From Paracentrotus lividus (Eukaryota; Echinodermata; Echinoidea; Camarodonta; Echinidae), in assembly GCA_940671915.1 (NCBI GenBank), contig CALNVZ010001857.1, positions 485,802-549,801 on the forward strand: DNA of 64,000 bases. Direction: 5' to 3'. The notes under the pieces are model-generated. The model had not been told where the DNA came from. It worked only from the letters and a program-made list of their open reading frames with translations, and searched no databases. Numbering within the stretch: position 1 is the stretch's first letter; every line of letters begins with the position of its first letter. Made by a program: the position numbers and the translations under genes. Positions 47,272 to 58,277 of the stretch are shown piece by piece.

Positions 47272-47414
47272 ATGCAAAAACGTCTGGAACAGATGAAGAA
47301 GGGTCTGGAGCAACAGCAGCGTGACCTGGATGAGAAGAGGAGAAACTTTGAGAAGGAAAAGGAGGCGTTTGATGAGAATCAACGTATTAGGGATGAACAA
47401 CATAAAGGATCAAA
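47272..47414 (+). CDS. SEPT7: Septin exon I: second half of the coiled coil
   Basis: Encodes MQKRLEQMKKGLEQQQRDLD, then EKRRNFEKEKEAFDENQ and RIRDEQHKGS. Heptad spacing of Leu, Met and Phe with charged flanks fits a coiled coil. It ends with AA of a Lys codon (phase 2) before GTAAGT. The next constitutive exon is 10.8 kb away; a possible cassette exon lies between. Confidence 0.95.
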
Positions 47415-48469
47415 GTAAGTACTCTCAACGTATGGTCTCTGTGTCTTATGTGTTGCTATAAATGGGGATGGTCCTCTTGGTACTTTATTTCTAAAGGTCA
47501 CAATGAGTTTCCTCTAGCAGCCAATGAAAATAAATTTGCCCATGGAAATTTCCAATGACGGCTTATTCAATACGGCTTGGGCATTTAACCATTATTGACC
47601 TTACTGGTGGTCAAAAGACATTGGGTCTTTTGTTCATTGCTTGTAGGGTTGCTAAGCAGAAGCTGAGTCAACCTGCCCTAACCTACATCGTTATCTAAGA
47701 AAATTAGATACGGTGTTAATTTGTATAGGATTCATCTTTTGACAATTATCCAATTCCCAGAGGATTAGGTTAATACATGAACTGTTCAGTTCCCGTAGGC
47801 AACGGGTAAATTACATTTTGGTTTTTAGGAAATGAGATTGTGGTGATTATCAAAAGTGGTTTGGGGATAGGAAATATTTTTGGGAATCCCCTATTGGCAT
47901 GCAGGGATTTGCAGGGAAATGCACTTTATTCCCTTTTATTAAGGGGGGATTTTATGAAATATTTGACTGTTAAAATATCCGTTCCATCTAAAAAAAAGAG
48001 CACCTGTTTCCAATCAACTTGCCACTGATAATATTATCGTTTGCACGTTCTATATCATGCAATTAGAAAAGATATTGAATGGAGTTGAAACAATTATTAA
48101 AACTGATGTGTTTAAATGTTGATCTACCTAAAACATGGGCTGAATAGATCTGTAAAAACTATATTTATTCAAGTACTTCCTAGACTAATGTAGCTGCAGT
48201 AGAGGTAGATAATATTCCACTATTAGTCTATTTTTGTTTTCTCCAATTCCCTTCCTCCGACTATATATCAGTAGCAAATAACAATCAATTTATTCCATTA
48301 GTTAATGAATGCCCTGGTCATAATTGGCATTGAATGTTTTTGTAAGCGCGGGGTCTGCAACCCTGCCTACTCCTGCATTTCTATGTACAAATGTTAGATG
48401 CCCTTGTGCAGAAGCAGGAGTATTGCCCATTTGCGACTTTATCACAGTATGCCTGTAAAAAACATGCGC
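47415..48469. other. 5' part of the 10.8-kb septin intron I-J
   Basis: Non-coding DNA; no repeat family recognised. Confidence 0.5.
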
Positions 48470-48970
48470 CTCTTTGCATCAAATATCCACTTGGTTTTAC
48501 ACCGGTTTTCCAATTCTCTGATTGGCTATTAGCACATAGACAAAACCCAATTGGTCCACTAACTATATGCTTAAATTTCCATTTGGTCTAATATATACTT
48601 GGTCTTATTCTCTCACTTGATCCAATGGCAACGTGGTCTAATTGCCAATTGGTCTAATAATTAATTTGCTGAATTAATTTTCATCTATATTTAGAATATT
48701 TGGTCTATTACCAATAATTGTTACACGCAATTAACTATGTTGTTTTATAAGAGGGAGATATTAGATGAAATGGGCATTAGACGCAATGGGAATTAGGCAA
48801 AATATTAAATGTGCGAAGTAGCATTTAAACCAAAAGGTAATTGGAAATACTGGTTGTAGACGAAATGGAATTAGACCATGTTAGGTGAGACTAAACAGGC
48901 ATTAATCTAAGTGGGTTTAGACCAAGTGGGTTTAGACCAAGTGGGTTTAGACCAAGTGGCAATTTATCAA
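48470..48970. repeat. Palindromic block built from TTGGTCTA words
   Basis: The left half has many TTGGTCTAAT and CAATTGGTC words; the right half has their complements (TTAGACCA). It ends in three exact 15-bp direct repeats of AAGTGGGTTTAGACC at about 48909-48953. The arrangement resembles a large degenerate hairpin made of one recurring word. Confidence 0.75.
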
Positions 48971-50096
48971 CCAGACTTAGAGAGGTGCATTATAACCAAA
49001 GCTTAACTGGTTTTGACCAGGGCATTACATTGATCAAATCGCTGATTTTTGTTGACATGCTTGTAGAATTCAATTTGGCAGTTAACTAATTGCTTTTAAT
49101 ATTTGTTCATATAAAATGCTCAATTATATTCTTCTTTTGTGCAACCATCTTACATTCCCCATCCCGCCATCGAGTCAATCACAAATTATCAAAAATTTAC
49201 TCTCAATGTAAAAAATTATGTTACAATAATTTTTTTATCTTTTAATATTAATTTTCTGAGAAAGTCTTAGTTTTCTGTAAAAAAGCTTTGGCTCTAATTT
49301 GGCCTTTGGTTACTGTTAAGCACTGAGGCCAATTGATATTTTGGGACGATAGTCACAAAAGACTGCTTGATCTGAGAAGGCACAATTCTTCTCCATTTTT
49401 TTTTCTTCATTATTCTGTTGTTCACTAAACAAATGAGTTTTGGATCTACTTTCCTCTGGTTTTCTATTTGCCACTAAAAATCTGCACTGCCCTGACGTCT
49501 GTAAATATACACAGTTCATGTTTTTTTTGTTTTAGTCCCACATAATCGAAAAGGAAAACTATGGCTACATGTATTCATGAAATTTTTTTTCATGAATATT
49601 TTTTAGGCATTAGTTAAAAAAAACACCTAAATCAAATGTCCTCAAACATTGTTGTCTTTTTTTTTTCCAAGGGGGAGGGAGCCATTTTCCTATTAAAGAA
49701 AATTGACAGAATGCAGATTTAAAAAAAAAAGGGGGAAGAGCAGTAAACTATAAGCAACCCTCTCTCAAAAGCAATCAAATATCTTAAATGCTGAATATGC
49801 ATAAGGGAAAATTGCATTCACAATCTATCTAATTCTATATGTTCTGATAAAATCGATTCAAATGATCTTTAAATAGTTCTCTTTTTTGATCATATGGGAC
49901 CAAACTTTCATATTATAATAAGATTGGAGTTCTGGAAAAGCTGATAACATTATGAAAGAGCAGTTGAATATTAGACATGTTTCATATACAACAGCTCTGA
50001 CTATGGATAGTAATCCTCCGATATTCTGTTAATTGTACCTCTGCCACAATTGTGAAAATGGGTTTTCCAGGACTCCACATTGCCCGAACAACCCTA
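48971..50096. other. Intronic DNA in septin intron I-J
   Basis: Non-coding; T runs at 49663 and A runs at 49720. The frame at 49316-49519 is unsupported. Confidence 0.5.
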
Positions 50097-50098
50097 TA

Positions 50099-50788
50099 CG
50101 GTGCGTCCCAGAAAAAGTAAACCCAACTTTGAGAGCCTCACATTAAAATTTTATAGCTTATGTAACCTTGATATTTATATCATAATAAAGAGTAACTCAC
50201 TTTCTATTCAATGATACCAAACTTATACCTGTGTAGGGACCGATGACTGAGCACTTGGGCTTTAAAAAACAAGCTTCAAAATTTTAATGTACCAAGTTTG
50301 AGGAGAAGCTGCTCTTACATTTCAATAGTCCAAGAAATCCATTATCCCTTATGAATGGACTTAGGCGCCTTCTCCAAACAAAGTGCAGCATCGGCTTTTG
50401 AATAGAATCCAGAAATCTTAATACGGCTTAAACATGTTAAAAGCAGAAAGCCGATTATTTTTCGTGTTGGATCAGGAAGCTGCGGAAAACTGAAGTACTT
50501 TGTTGGAGAAGGCGCCTTAGGAAGGCTGACCTCACACAAAGAATAAATAATCGGAAAGCCAGTGTTGCTTCTGATAAAACTTGGAACTATTTGTTTTTTA
50601 CCAAAGTTTTTTAGAACTCAGTGCTCAGTGCTCAGTGCTCAGTCCTTGACAGTACACGTATGATTTTGGTATCAATGGATAGAATATGAGTTACTCTTTG
50701 TCATCACATAAAAAATAATGACACTTTAGTAAAACAATTTTAATACGAGGCTCTCAAAGTTGGGTTTATTTTTATTTGGGATGCCCTG
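50099..50788. mobile_element. Mariner-like MITE, copy 2, interrupted by a nested MITE
   Basis: The inverted ends include GCGTCCCAG with AAAAGTAAACCCAACTTTGA at the left and TCAAAGTTGGGTTTATTTTT with GGGATGCCCTG at the right. TA flanks both sides (50097-50098 and 50789-50790), as expected for Tc1/mariner. Without the insertion at 50364-50516 its length is close to copy 1. Confidence 0.87.
50364..50516. mobile_element. 153-bp Harbinger-like MITE nested in the mariner-like copy
   Basis: Ends GGCGCCTTCTCCAAACAAAG and the complement of GGCGCCTTCTCCAACAAAG differ by a one-base gap. TTA flanks both sides (50361-50363 and 50517-50519), matching the TWA duplication of PIF/Harbinger elements. The uninterrupted relative at 40386-40909 lacks this block. 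Confidence 0.9.
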
Positions 50789-50790
50789 TA

Positions 50791-52009
50791 AAGGTGAGGA
50801 CAGGGGACACAGAATTGGGAGTGTTTTTATGGAATCGATGAAATGCAATCCAATCATCATTGCAAAATATCACAAAATTTATGAAATGTAGAGATTCATG
50901 ACATCAATGCATTCATTTTTGCTAGTTTTATGATTCTTTGTATCATTTTTTCTTTTCTTTTATTTTGGATCTTATTATGCATTGAAGGAAAGGAGGGTAA
51001 TTATTACAACATTCAATGTCAACTTTCTTATTCGCTTTTATTCTTTCTTCAAGTAAAAAAAAAAAAAATAATCATTTTTATTTCATATCCACTCATTCGG
51101 TGAAAAGACAAGTTATTTTACATTCGTGAGCTCAGATTCACAACATAAATCATTTACTAGTTTTCATGCTTTCAGAATATATCGATCAGAATTGTATTAT
51201 TTCAACTGCAAATTTGATTATTTTTATACATGTTTAAGCAAAAATTTAAATCATAATCATATTTTTGTTGCAAATTCAATACCTTAAAATTATTCATACG
51301 TGAAAATGTTTCTAGAAATATATGAAAATGCATGCACTAGCATCTGCAAAGTATAAATTTTCATTTTATGTTGTCCAAGCTCATGTACACACCAAATTAT
51401 ACATGTATGTAGGCATGATAATTTTTCTGTCGGCCCTTCTGGATTCAAATTCAGTATGCAATAAGTCCCCTGTTGCGCATGAAACTACATGGACTCCACC
51501 ATCTTCGAGAAATGTAGCATAACAGTATCAGAAATATAAGAATTGACAATGTCTTTCCCAATCGTGGGTGTAGTCTTTAAACCAATTCTGTGTTCGCCTG
51601 GTCAGTGTAGCATCTACGTCTAGCCTCATTGATAATACCTGTGTATTTACAGACTGTGGGCCATGCAAATTGCATTCCACAGGAAGAAGAGCATTCTCAT
51701 GAAACCACCCAAGCTCTTCAGCAGTACCGCCGAATGACACCGCCCTCTATAGTTCGCGGGGGAACAGTTGCAGGATTTTTTTTTTCTAACTCAAACGCAA
51801 AAAAGGGATTTCATACACATCACCACCACCATCATCATCATCTCACGCGCTTTAGCGCACCCGTAGTTGACGTCAAACCTGCCTGCCCCGCGACAGAAAT
51901 CGCCCCGTGCTGTTTTATTCGTAAGTTGGAATGGCGGAACCAGCCGCTGCCTGCTGACAATGGTGCATGGCGCACTGTGGAACAAGTCTAAGTAACGATG
52001 GCATGATGT
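50791..52009. other. Intronic DNA in septin intron I-J
   Basis: Non-coding. A (CAC)(CAT) microsatellite at 51819-51843 gives a polyhistidine frame. The 51629-51991 frame and its opposite-strand partner are unsupported. Confidence 0.5.
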
Positions 52010-52400
52010 ATTGTTGGTTGCATGTTGTAGGGGTTGACAGTCTTGTTTCTCAACTCTGTGCAGCTCTTGTCTTTGTGGTAGCATGTTGTAAAGCTCTCAG
52101 ATTTGTTACGAACCATCTCAACAACAGACTCGTCCAGTGTTGTTGAGGTGTTGCTGAAGTTTCTAGTCTTGATACATTACACCTATATTGTTGTTGCATG
52201 TTGTAAAGCTTGTTGCTCCTAATATTTTTGTACACTACCTCAACAACCTTTGCTGTGGTATTGCGGAAGCTGCCAGTCCCGATCTTTTCATACAACTCCT
52301 AAATGATTTTTGTGTGGTTGCATGTTGTATTAAGCTGATTGCCCCAAACTTTTTATGAAGCACTTCAACCAAGTTATTGTGGTGGTGTTGCTGAGGTTGC
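52010..52400. repeat. Degenerate tandem repeat with GCATGTTGTA and TTGCTGAAG words
   Basis: GCATGTTGTA occurs near 52020, 52082, 52196 and 52320. TTGNGGAAG/TTGCTGAAG-type words occur near 52151, 52262 and 52389. A unit near 115-125 bp with one half-length step explains the spacing. Confidence 0.65.
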
Positions 52401-54631
52401 CATTTTCAAGCCTTTTGAACACCACTCGTTTGATTGGTGTAATTGTGGTTCAGTGTTTAAAAGCATGTCCGTCCTACTACAAGTATCTTTCTACACTACT
52501 CTATTACCCATTGGTAATTTTTTTATGTAAAATAATTTGGTTACTACAAAACCAGTTACTTTCCTTTGCCTTTCAAAGCCGTTAACAGATTTAAAAACAC
52601 TTAAAAAGCTTTTACTGTGGTAGTAGATTAGTGTCTTTTGCTTGAAAATCTGTTTTGATTGTACAAAGGTATTATTGCGGAGAGTGAAAGTTTCATGTCT
52701 CATGTTGTTGAAAGTAGTTTTATTACTGTTGATGTTTAAGTGACATTGGCCCATAGCCCTCCAAAATAAGCCTGTAAGCTTCCTTCCTTGTGTCGTATCG
52801 CCTTCCTGCAAAATGCATGTATTGACACAAAATTTTCCTTTATGTGTTTCCTTTGTTTTTATTTCAATCGGTTCACTAGTATTTCCGCTTATTCTTTCCT
52901 TGGACTGTATTATCTATCATAATGTGCCATAAAGAATTCCAATTGCTTGTGATTTTCTTTTTTGACAAATATGTGTCTTCAAGGCTGCAGTATTCAGATA
53001 TTGTGTACGTTTTGTTTTTTCTTTTATCTATTATTACCTCATGAGTTTTACATAAACTGCCAAACTGTCTTGTCCCTTTCATACTTAAGTTCCAGTTTGT
53101 TCCCTACTGAATCTCTGTTCCTTTGTATACAAAAACTAGAATGTTGTTTTCATAAGTATGAACTATTTAACTCAATGACAATATAAGCATCATCATCATC
53201 ACATTGTTATCAAATAGCCTTATACATGTATTTTTAACAGTGGATAAAATTACCACTTACATGTAAGCCCTGGGTAAAGTGGTCATTATAGGATAATTCA
53301 TCTATTTAAGTCAGAAACAAATTCACTGTCAACTCATTATTGATATCATTTTCATGTGGCATCAATTGATACTGGCATAAATTCCATCTTTCATCATTTG
53401 TTCTACAAATTCAATATACCGGTATTTTTTTTTACATACACTGTATCTTTTTTTCTCGTATGTTTTTGTTGTAATCACAATTATACATTGTTTGATTTTG
53501 ACATGTAATATCATCATGGTAATGTCATATTAAGATAGAAAATACACTTATATTATCATCATTAATAGAATAAAGGGTTTGGTTTTAAAGCACATAATAC
53601 ACACTTGTTTCATCATAAATGGATGAACAAAGTTTATATACATCATCCTTCAAATGAATATCACATCATATAATTGAAGAAATGTATCAATTTATGATTG
53701 AAATTATAGATAAACTTAATTTTCTTTTGAGTTATCCTGAGTTTTACCAATTTTTTTATTTGTCTTTAATATTTAGCATAGCATTTTTTTTTTTTTTTTA
53801 TTTTAGCCTTATTGAAAGATACATTTCACTGAACATTCTCATTTGATAAACTCTATTTTCATCAATGAAATGAAGTAAAACCTCATTTTTTATCTTTATT
53901 ATTTTTTTAGTTTCGTATTATGGTTACCATTCATTGTAGTCTAACCTTTAATTTATGGCAGTATCATTGACATAAATGGAAAAAAAACAAACACACAAAA
54001 CATTCTATTTAATTAAATGGAATATAATAAGCTACATATTATCATATCAATATTATAATCAAATACATTCCATAAAAAATATGAAATCATCATCATACAA
54101 AGATTAATTTTTTTTTGGGATTGTACATGTATATGTGATTATTTCAACTTTAATTGTTATTTCTACACAAAAACTAACATCATCAAATCATTGTCAATCT
54201 TTGAGTAATTTACATCATTAATGAAATGAAATACATGTACATTTTAGGTTTGGAATTTGAGTTATTTTAACCATATATATTACATTGTATAATTTATCCA
54301 TGAAAACTATCATCAAATCATTATCATATATACACGTATCAAAAAATAAATTGAAAATCATGTTGGGTTTGGATATTTGATTATATTTACACTATTATTT
54401 CTTTGTGAAAACTATCATCATCATCATACATGTAAATGTACATGTACTCTGAGTAATTTATTTTATCCATGAAATTAAATGAAAATTCATTTTGGTTTGG
54501 AATTTCAATTATTTCTACCATTATATATTATTTCTCCATAAAAACTATCAACATCAAATCATCATAATTTGAGTAATATGATGTCAATGAAATGAAATAT
54601 AAAATTCATTTTTGGTTTGGTGATTTGATAG
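52401..54631. other. Very AT-rich intronic DNA upstream of the candidate cassette exon
   Basis: 53200-54620 is markedly AT-rich, with recurring TCATCATC, AAAACTATCATCA and TTTGGTTTGGAATTT words. The last recur with rough spacing near 54240, 54360, 54490 and 54608, indicating a degenerate tandem repeat of about 115-130 bp. Confidence 0.55.
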
Positions 54632-54676
54632 AAGACCACCCCTCAGCAAGAGATGGTCACTTGATGCCTCTCAAAG
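54632..54676 (+). CDS. SEPT7: Possible septin cassette exon, 45 nt, alternative C-terminal insert
   Basis: GATAG acceptor and AAAG/GTAATA donor flank 45 nt. Read from the phase 2 donor of exon I, it is open (RPPLSKRWSLDASQ) and leaves phase 2 again, so it can be included or skipped without shifting exon J. The segment has about 50% GC in very AT-rich surroundings. Inclusion gives an Arg-Thr-Leu join resembling the RTL of vertebrate SEPT7 tails. KRWS fits a basic-directed kinase site. Not proven; a chance open stretch of this length is possible. Confidence 0.5.
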
Positions 54677-54693
54677 GTAATATTGAAAGCTTT

Positions 54694-55430
54694 ATGAGTT
54701 GCAGTCCAAATATGGCTACGCTTCCTTTGCGTTTGTTTTGATTTTGATCGCTTTAGCAGATCACCCGCTAACGCAGAATACATTCAACACAGAGCGTCTG
54801 CTTGTTTTGATTTTGAGTTATATCTTGGATTCTAATAAAACAATCTAATATATACTTTGCAATTGCTTTAAAGAATATATTTTTAGGCTATATTCAATTT
54901 TAATTTAAATTTATTTGAAAGATTTGGCTTCTTTTATGAGTTGCAGTCCAAATATGGCTACGCTTCCTTTGCGTTCGTTTTGATTTTGATCGCTTTAGCA
55001 GATCACCCGCTAACGCAGAATACATTCAGCATAGAGCGTCTGCTTGTTTTGATTTGGAGTTAAATTTTGGATTCTAATGAAAGAATCTAATATATACCTT
55101 GCGATTGCTTTAAAGAATATATTTTTAGGCTATATTCAATTTTGATTTAAATTTATTTGACAGATTTGGCTTCTTTTATGAGTTGCAGTCCAAATATGGC
55201 TAGGCTTCCTTTGCGTTCGTTTTGATTTTGATCGCTTTAGCAGATCACCCGCTAACGCAGAATACATTCAGCACAGAGCGTCTGCTTGTTTTGATTTTGA
55301 GTTATATTTTGGATTCTATTTGAAAGAATCTAATATATACTTTGCGATTGCTTTAAACAGTATATTTTCAGGCTATTTTCAATCTGAATTTAAATTTATT
55401 CTAAAGATTTGGCTTCTTTTATTTTAATAT
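54694..55430. repeat. 242-bp tandem repeat, three units plus degenerate remnant
   Basis: ATGAGTTGCAGTCCAAATAT starts units at 54694, 54936 and 55178, giving a 242-bp period. Units are about 95% alike and share GATCACCCGCTAACGCAGAA and AGAGCGTCTGCTTGTTTTGA. A degenerate fourth copy lies at about 55420-55530. The array begins 18 bp after the cassette-exon donor. Confidence 0.93.
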
Positions 55431-55530
55431 GTTTAATTTTGATCACTGATTATCAGCTAACACAGAATCTAAACATCAAGCACATATGGATTGTTTTGTT
55501 TTGTTTTGATTTTGAATCAGATGACAATAT

Positions 55531-57602
55531 GTAATTTGCTTTTTGAATTATACATGTACCACCTTTTTTGTACAAGCATATTAAGCATTACTGTGTTCAC
55601 TTCTAATATCATGAATAGAGATTTTCTTTCACTAACCTTATGTTTTTTTTATATTTAATTTGATTCTTTTATATATTTTTAATTTTATGTAGCGATCCGA
55701 TGTTGTCTTTTCAATTTTACCTTCTTTTTTTTTTTTTTTTTTTAAATCAAGCTACTTTGGATTGTCACCTTTAATTATTTTTTTTTGAGGGGGCGTGGGG
55801 GTGGAGGGGGTTAAAAAGATTGAGAAGATATTTACTGTTTATACTGTATGATATTTATCGGGATAAATTAATTTCCTTTGTAAGTTTTGATAACTTTCAC
55901 TATATAACAATGTATTTATTGTTAAGTTTCATAACAAAAATTTTATTTTATTTACAGAAATTTCTCAACCCTTTAGCACTCAAAGTCTGCATATACATGA
56001 CATGCCAGTTTACTCCTCATATTTGCCAACATGATGTATTTTAGACTGTCAAAACAAAATAAATAAACTATTTATAAGGGCTTTTTTTTTGGGGGGGGGG
56101 CAATTTTGAGCTCAAACTGAATAGTCATTACAGGCTGCTTGAGTACTAATAGAGGGAAATCTTTTAAAAACTACATACATGTAATACATGTACACTGTGC
56201 TTCTACAGCATTTGTACATTTTACTAACACCACCATTCAAGCTTTGGTTCCCTATTTTACAGCCTTTTGCATGACACTACAAACTCAATGACCATACACC
56301 AAACATAATAGATGGGACTTAGATTTAAAAAAACAACAACAACAACAACAAAAAAAAGATAAAAAAATGATTAGCATACTGGTTACATTTGGATTTCATT
56401 GACATGAATATGGTGTCAACATTTCTGTATCTTGAACCTGTTGAGACTAAATGCCATGGTTCCAAGTAGTGCATATTTGTAGCATGCTGTCCATTGTCAT
56501 TTATTCCCTCCATTTAATATTTCATTGTATGAAGTTTTTATTTCATGAGAATTCTGTCTTTCAGTTTGTGCTCGTACTATTGGTTGTTTTCAAGTTGACC
56601 AGTCTCTGTATTTTTCTTAATCAATGTTTTTATCATTTTGCATGCTTGTTTTGGCCGTTTGTCAACTTTTTGGTAGTATCAAAAGAAATGCATTTTTATT
56701 GACAGCATTACATATGTACATGTACCTCAGTGGGAAGTCATGTCAAAGCAGTATGATCTTGTATTGTGAACAAACATTACTATACTAAAACTTGTTTCCA
56801 TGAGTGATAAATTCCATTGTCTAGTATTATGTTGTTTTCCACAAATTCAAGCACCTTCCCGTTGCACGAAGACCTCCTTTTCTTCTCATTTATACCATTT
56901 CTAAAACTACTGACTTCCATTAACAAATCAAGAAACTTGCAGAATTAGTTTTCCTTTGTATATTTTCCCCTCAAACAAAAGACCAGTTAATGTATACTTG
57001 TTAAGTGTAAAAAATAATAATACATTGTACTTTTCATATTCTTGCATTAGAATGTTCATGTATTTTTCTACATGCTACAATCGCATGAAAAAATCCTTAT
57101 TTTTCCATGACTGATTAGCATAGTACCAACTTTGTACCAAATTTATATGCACATAAGGGAGAATAAATTAGTTAAACTATTAATTTTACAAAGACGGTTA
57201 TTTATTGCTATTCCAATGCACATTTTAAATTACCACATGTACCAGTTGAGTTGCATCCAAGCATTAAAAAAAGTGTTATCCCCCTTTATGAAGATCTCTC
57301 AAAGACCCTGGGAACAATTTAGTTTTCTGATGAAATATAGATTGATGCATATATTTATTATTGTTTACCTCTAGTCTGTGAGAATGGGGGGGGGGGGGGG
57401 GGCGGCAGGATGTTGTCAGTCAAGGGGCAAAGTTTTGCCATCCTAACTTTGGAGATACAATAAGTCCAGAAATGTTGAAAGATGTGTATACTAGCAAACT
57501 ATCTGATATGCCAAGTTGTAGCATGGTCGAAAGGGGTTTTCTTTTTGCATCAATCAAAAGATCGGTTTTACAGCATGCCAATGATTTTTGCCTTTGTTTA
57601 TC
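55531..57602. other. Intronic DNA in septin intron I-J
   Basis: Non-coding. T run at 55726-55743, G-rich stretch at 55788-55810, (AAC)n at 56333-56350 and a G run at 57386-57402. Confidence 0.55.
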
Positions 57603-57605
57603 TAA

Positions 57606-57980
57606 AGCCCAGCGCACACATTGCGATGCGATTGCACTGCGATCCGATTGCAACAAAATTGCAGTGTGTGCGCCAACCTGCAACACGCTGCAACTGCGAT
57701 GCGATGTGTTGCAGAAGAATCGCAGACCAATCTCAGACATTTTGACATGTCAAATCTTCCTGCGATTTTCCTGCGATTTTGATAATTTCAGCCAATCAGA
57801 TTGGCTAGAGATGGAGGTTGTATTACTGCGCGCCTGGGCGTAAAAGAGGGGTACCATGGTGATATGCAGCGCCTGTTGCAATGTGTGCGCTGGCCTGCGA
57901 TGCGATTGCACTGCGATGTGATTGGCAATTTGTTGCAATCGGATCGCAGTGCAATCGCATCGCAATGTGTGCGCTGGGCT
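57606..57980. mobile_element. Harbinger-like MITE with exceptionally long, near-perfect arms
   Basis: The arms start AGCCCAGCGCACACATTGCG and match their inverted partner for at least 50 bp before a one-base gap. TAA flanks both sides (57603-57605 and 57981-57983). The element is 375 bp with no transposase. Inner copies of GCGATGCGATTGCACTGCGAT lie in both orientations. Arm identity suggests recent insertion. All overlapping frames are incidental. Confidence 0.93.
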
Positions 57981-57983
57981 TAA

Positions 57984-58231
57984 GAACTTGCGTGATAATT
58001 TTCGTCTTCTATTTCATTCATTCATTTTATACATTGTTTCTTATAATTTTATTTGATTTGATTGTTTTTCTTTGTTGCTTTTGAAGTACATTGTATTTGT
58101 AGACTGATATGTTATAATCCTTTTTCTTTATTTTATCTCCTGATCTTGCTCTCTCTCTCTCCATATCTCTTCTCTTTTCTCCTTCTTATCTCTGTCTTTC
58201 TCTTCTCTCTCATTCATTTTTCCTCAAATAG
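57984..58231. other. 3' end of septin intron I-J
   Basis: T/C-rich, with (TC)n runs at 58149-58205, ending in the acceptor AAATAG. Confidence 0.8.
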
Positions 58232-58277
58232 GACACTGGATCCGAAAAAGACCAAAGGAAAGAAAACTATATTTTGA
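58232..58277 (+). CDS. SEPT7: Septin exon J: C-terminal tail and stop
   Basis: Completes a Lys codon (or Arg if the cassette is used), then TLDPKKTKGKKTIF and TGA at 58275-58277. The Thr-Leu, Lys-rich, Ile-Phe ending matches the tail of animal SEPT7 and fixes the end of the gene. Confidence 0.95.

Larger units (their letters stand above)
14649..58277 (+). other. SEPT7: Septin gene, SEPT7-type, 5' incomplete
   Basis: Ten exons join in one frame: 14649-14755, 27037-27137, 27558-27692, 29308-29425, 35659-35751, 43565-43661, 44568-44727, 45492-45639, 47272-47414 and 58232-58277. They give 381 residues plus the second and third bases of the split first Gly codon. Every intron is GT-AG and the phases match at each join. 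The product is a filament-forming GTPase of the septin cytoskeleton. In animals SEPT7-type subunits are the group that pairs with SEPT2- and SEPT6-type subunits in hexamers and octamers at the cell cortex and cytokinetic ring. The assignment rests on the G1, G3 and G4 motifs, the septin-unique element, the C-terminal coiled coil and the Lys-rich tail ending in Ile-Phe. The visible length fits human SEPT7 minus about 55 N-terminal residues, including the membrane-binding polybasic helix. Confidence 0.93.

Noticed and set aside
51629..52084. Overlapping frames of about 100-120 codons on opposite strands
   Set aside because: Low-complexity His/Met runs from a CAT repeat; no homology recognised and no splice structure.
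57420..57983. Six overlapping frames on both strands over about 560 bp
   Set aside because: They are explained by the long inverted arms of a MITE, which lack stops in several frames. Cys- and Arg-rich translations are by-products.
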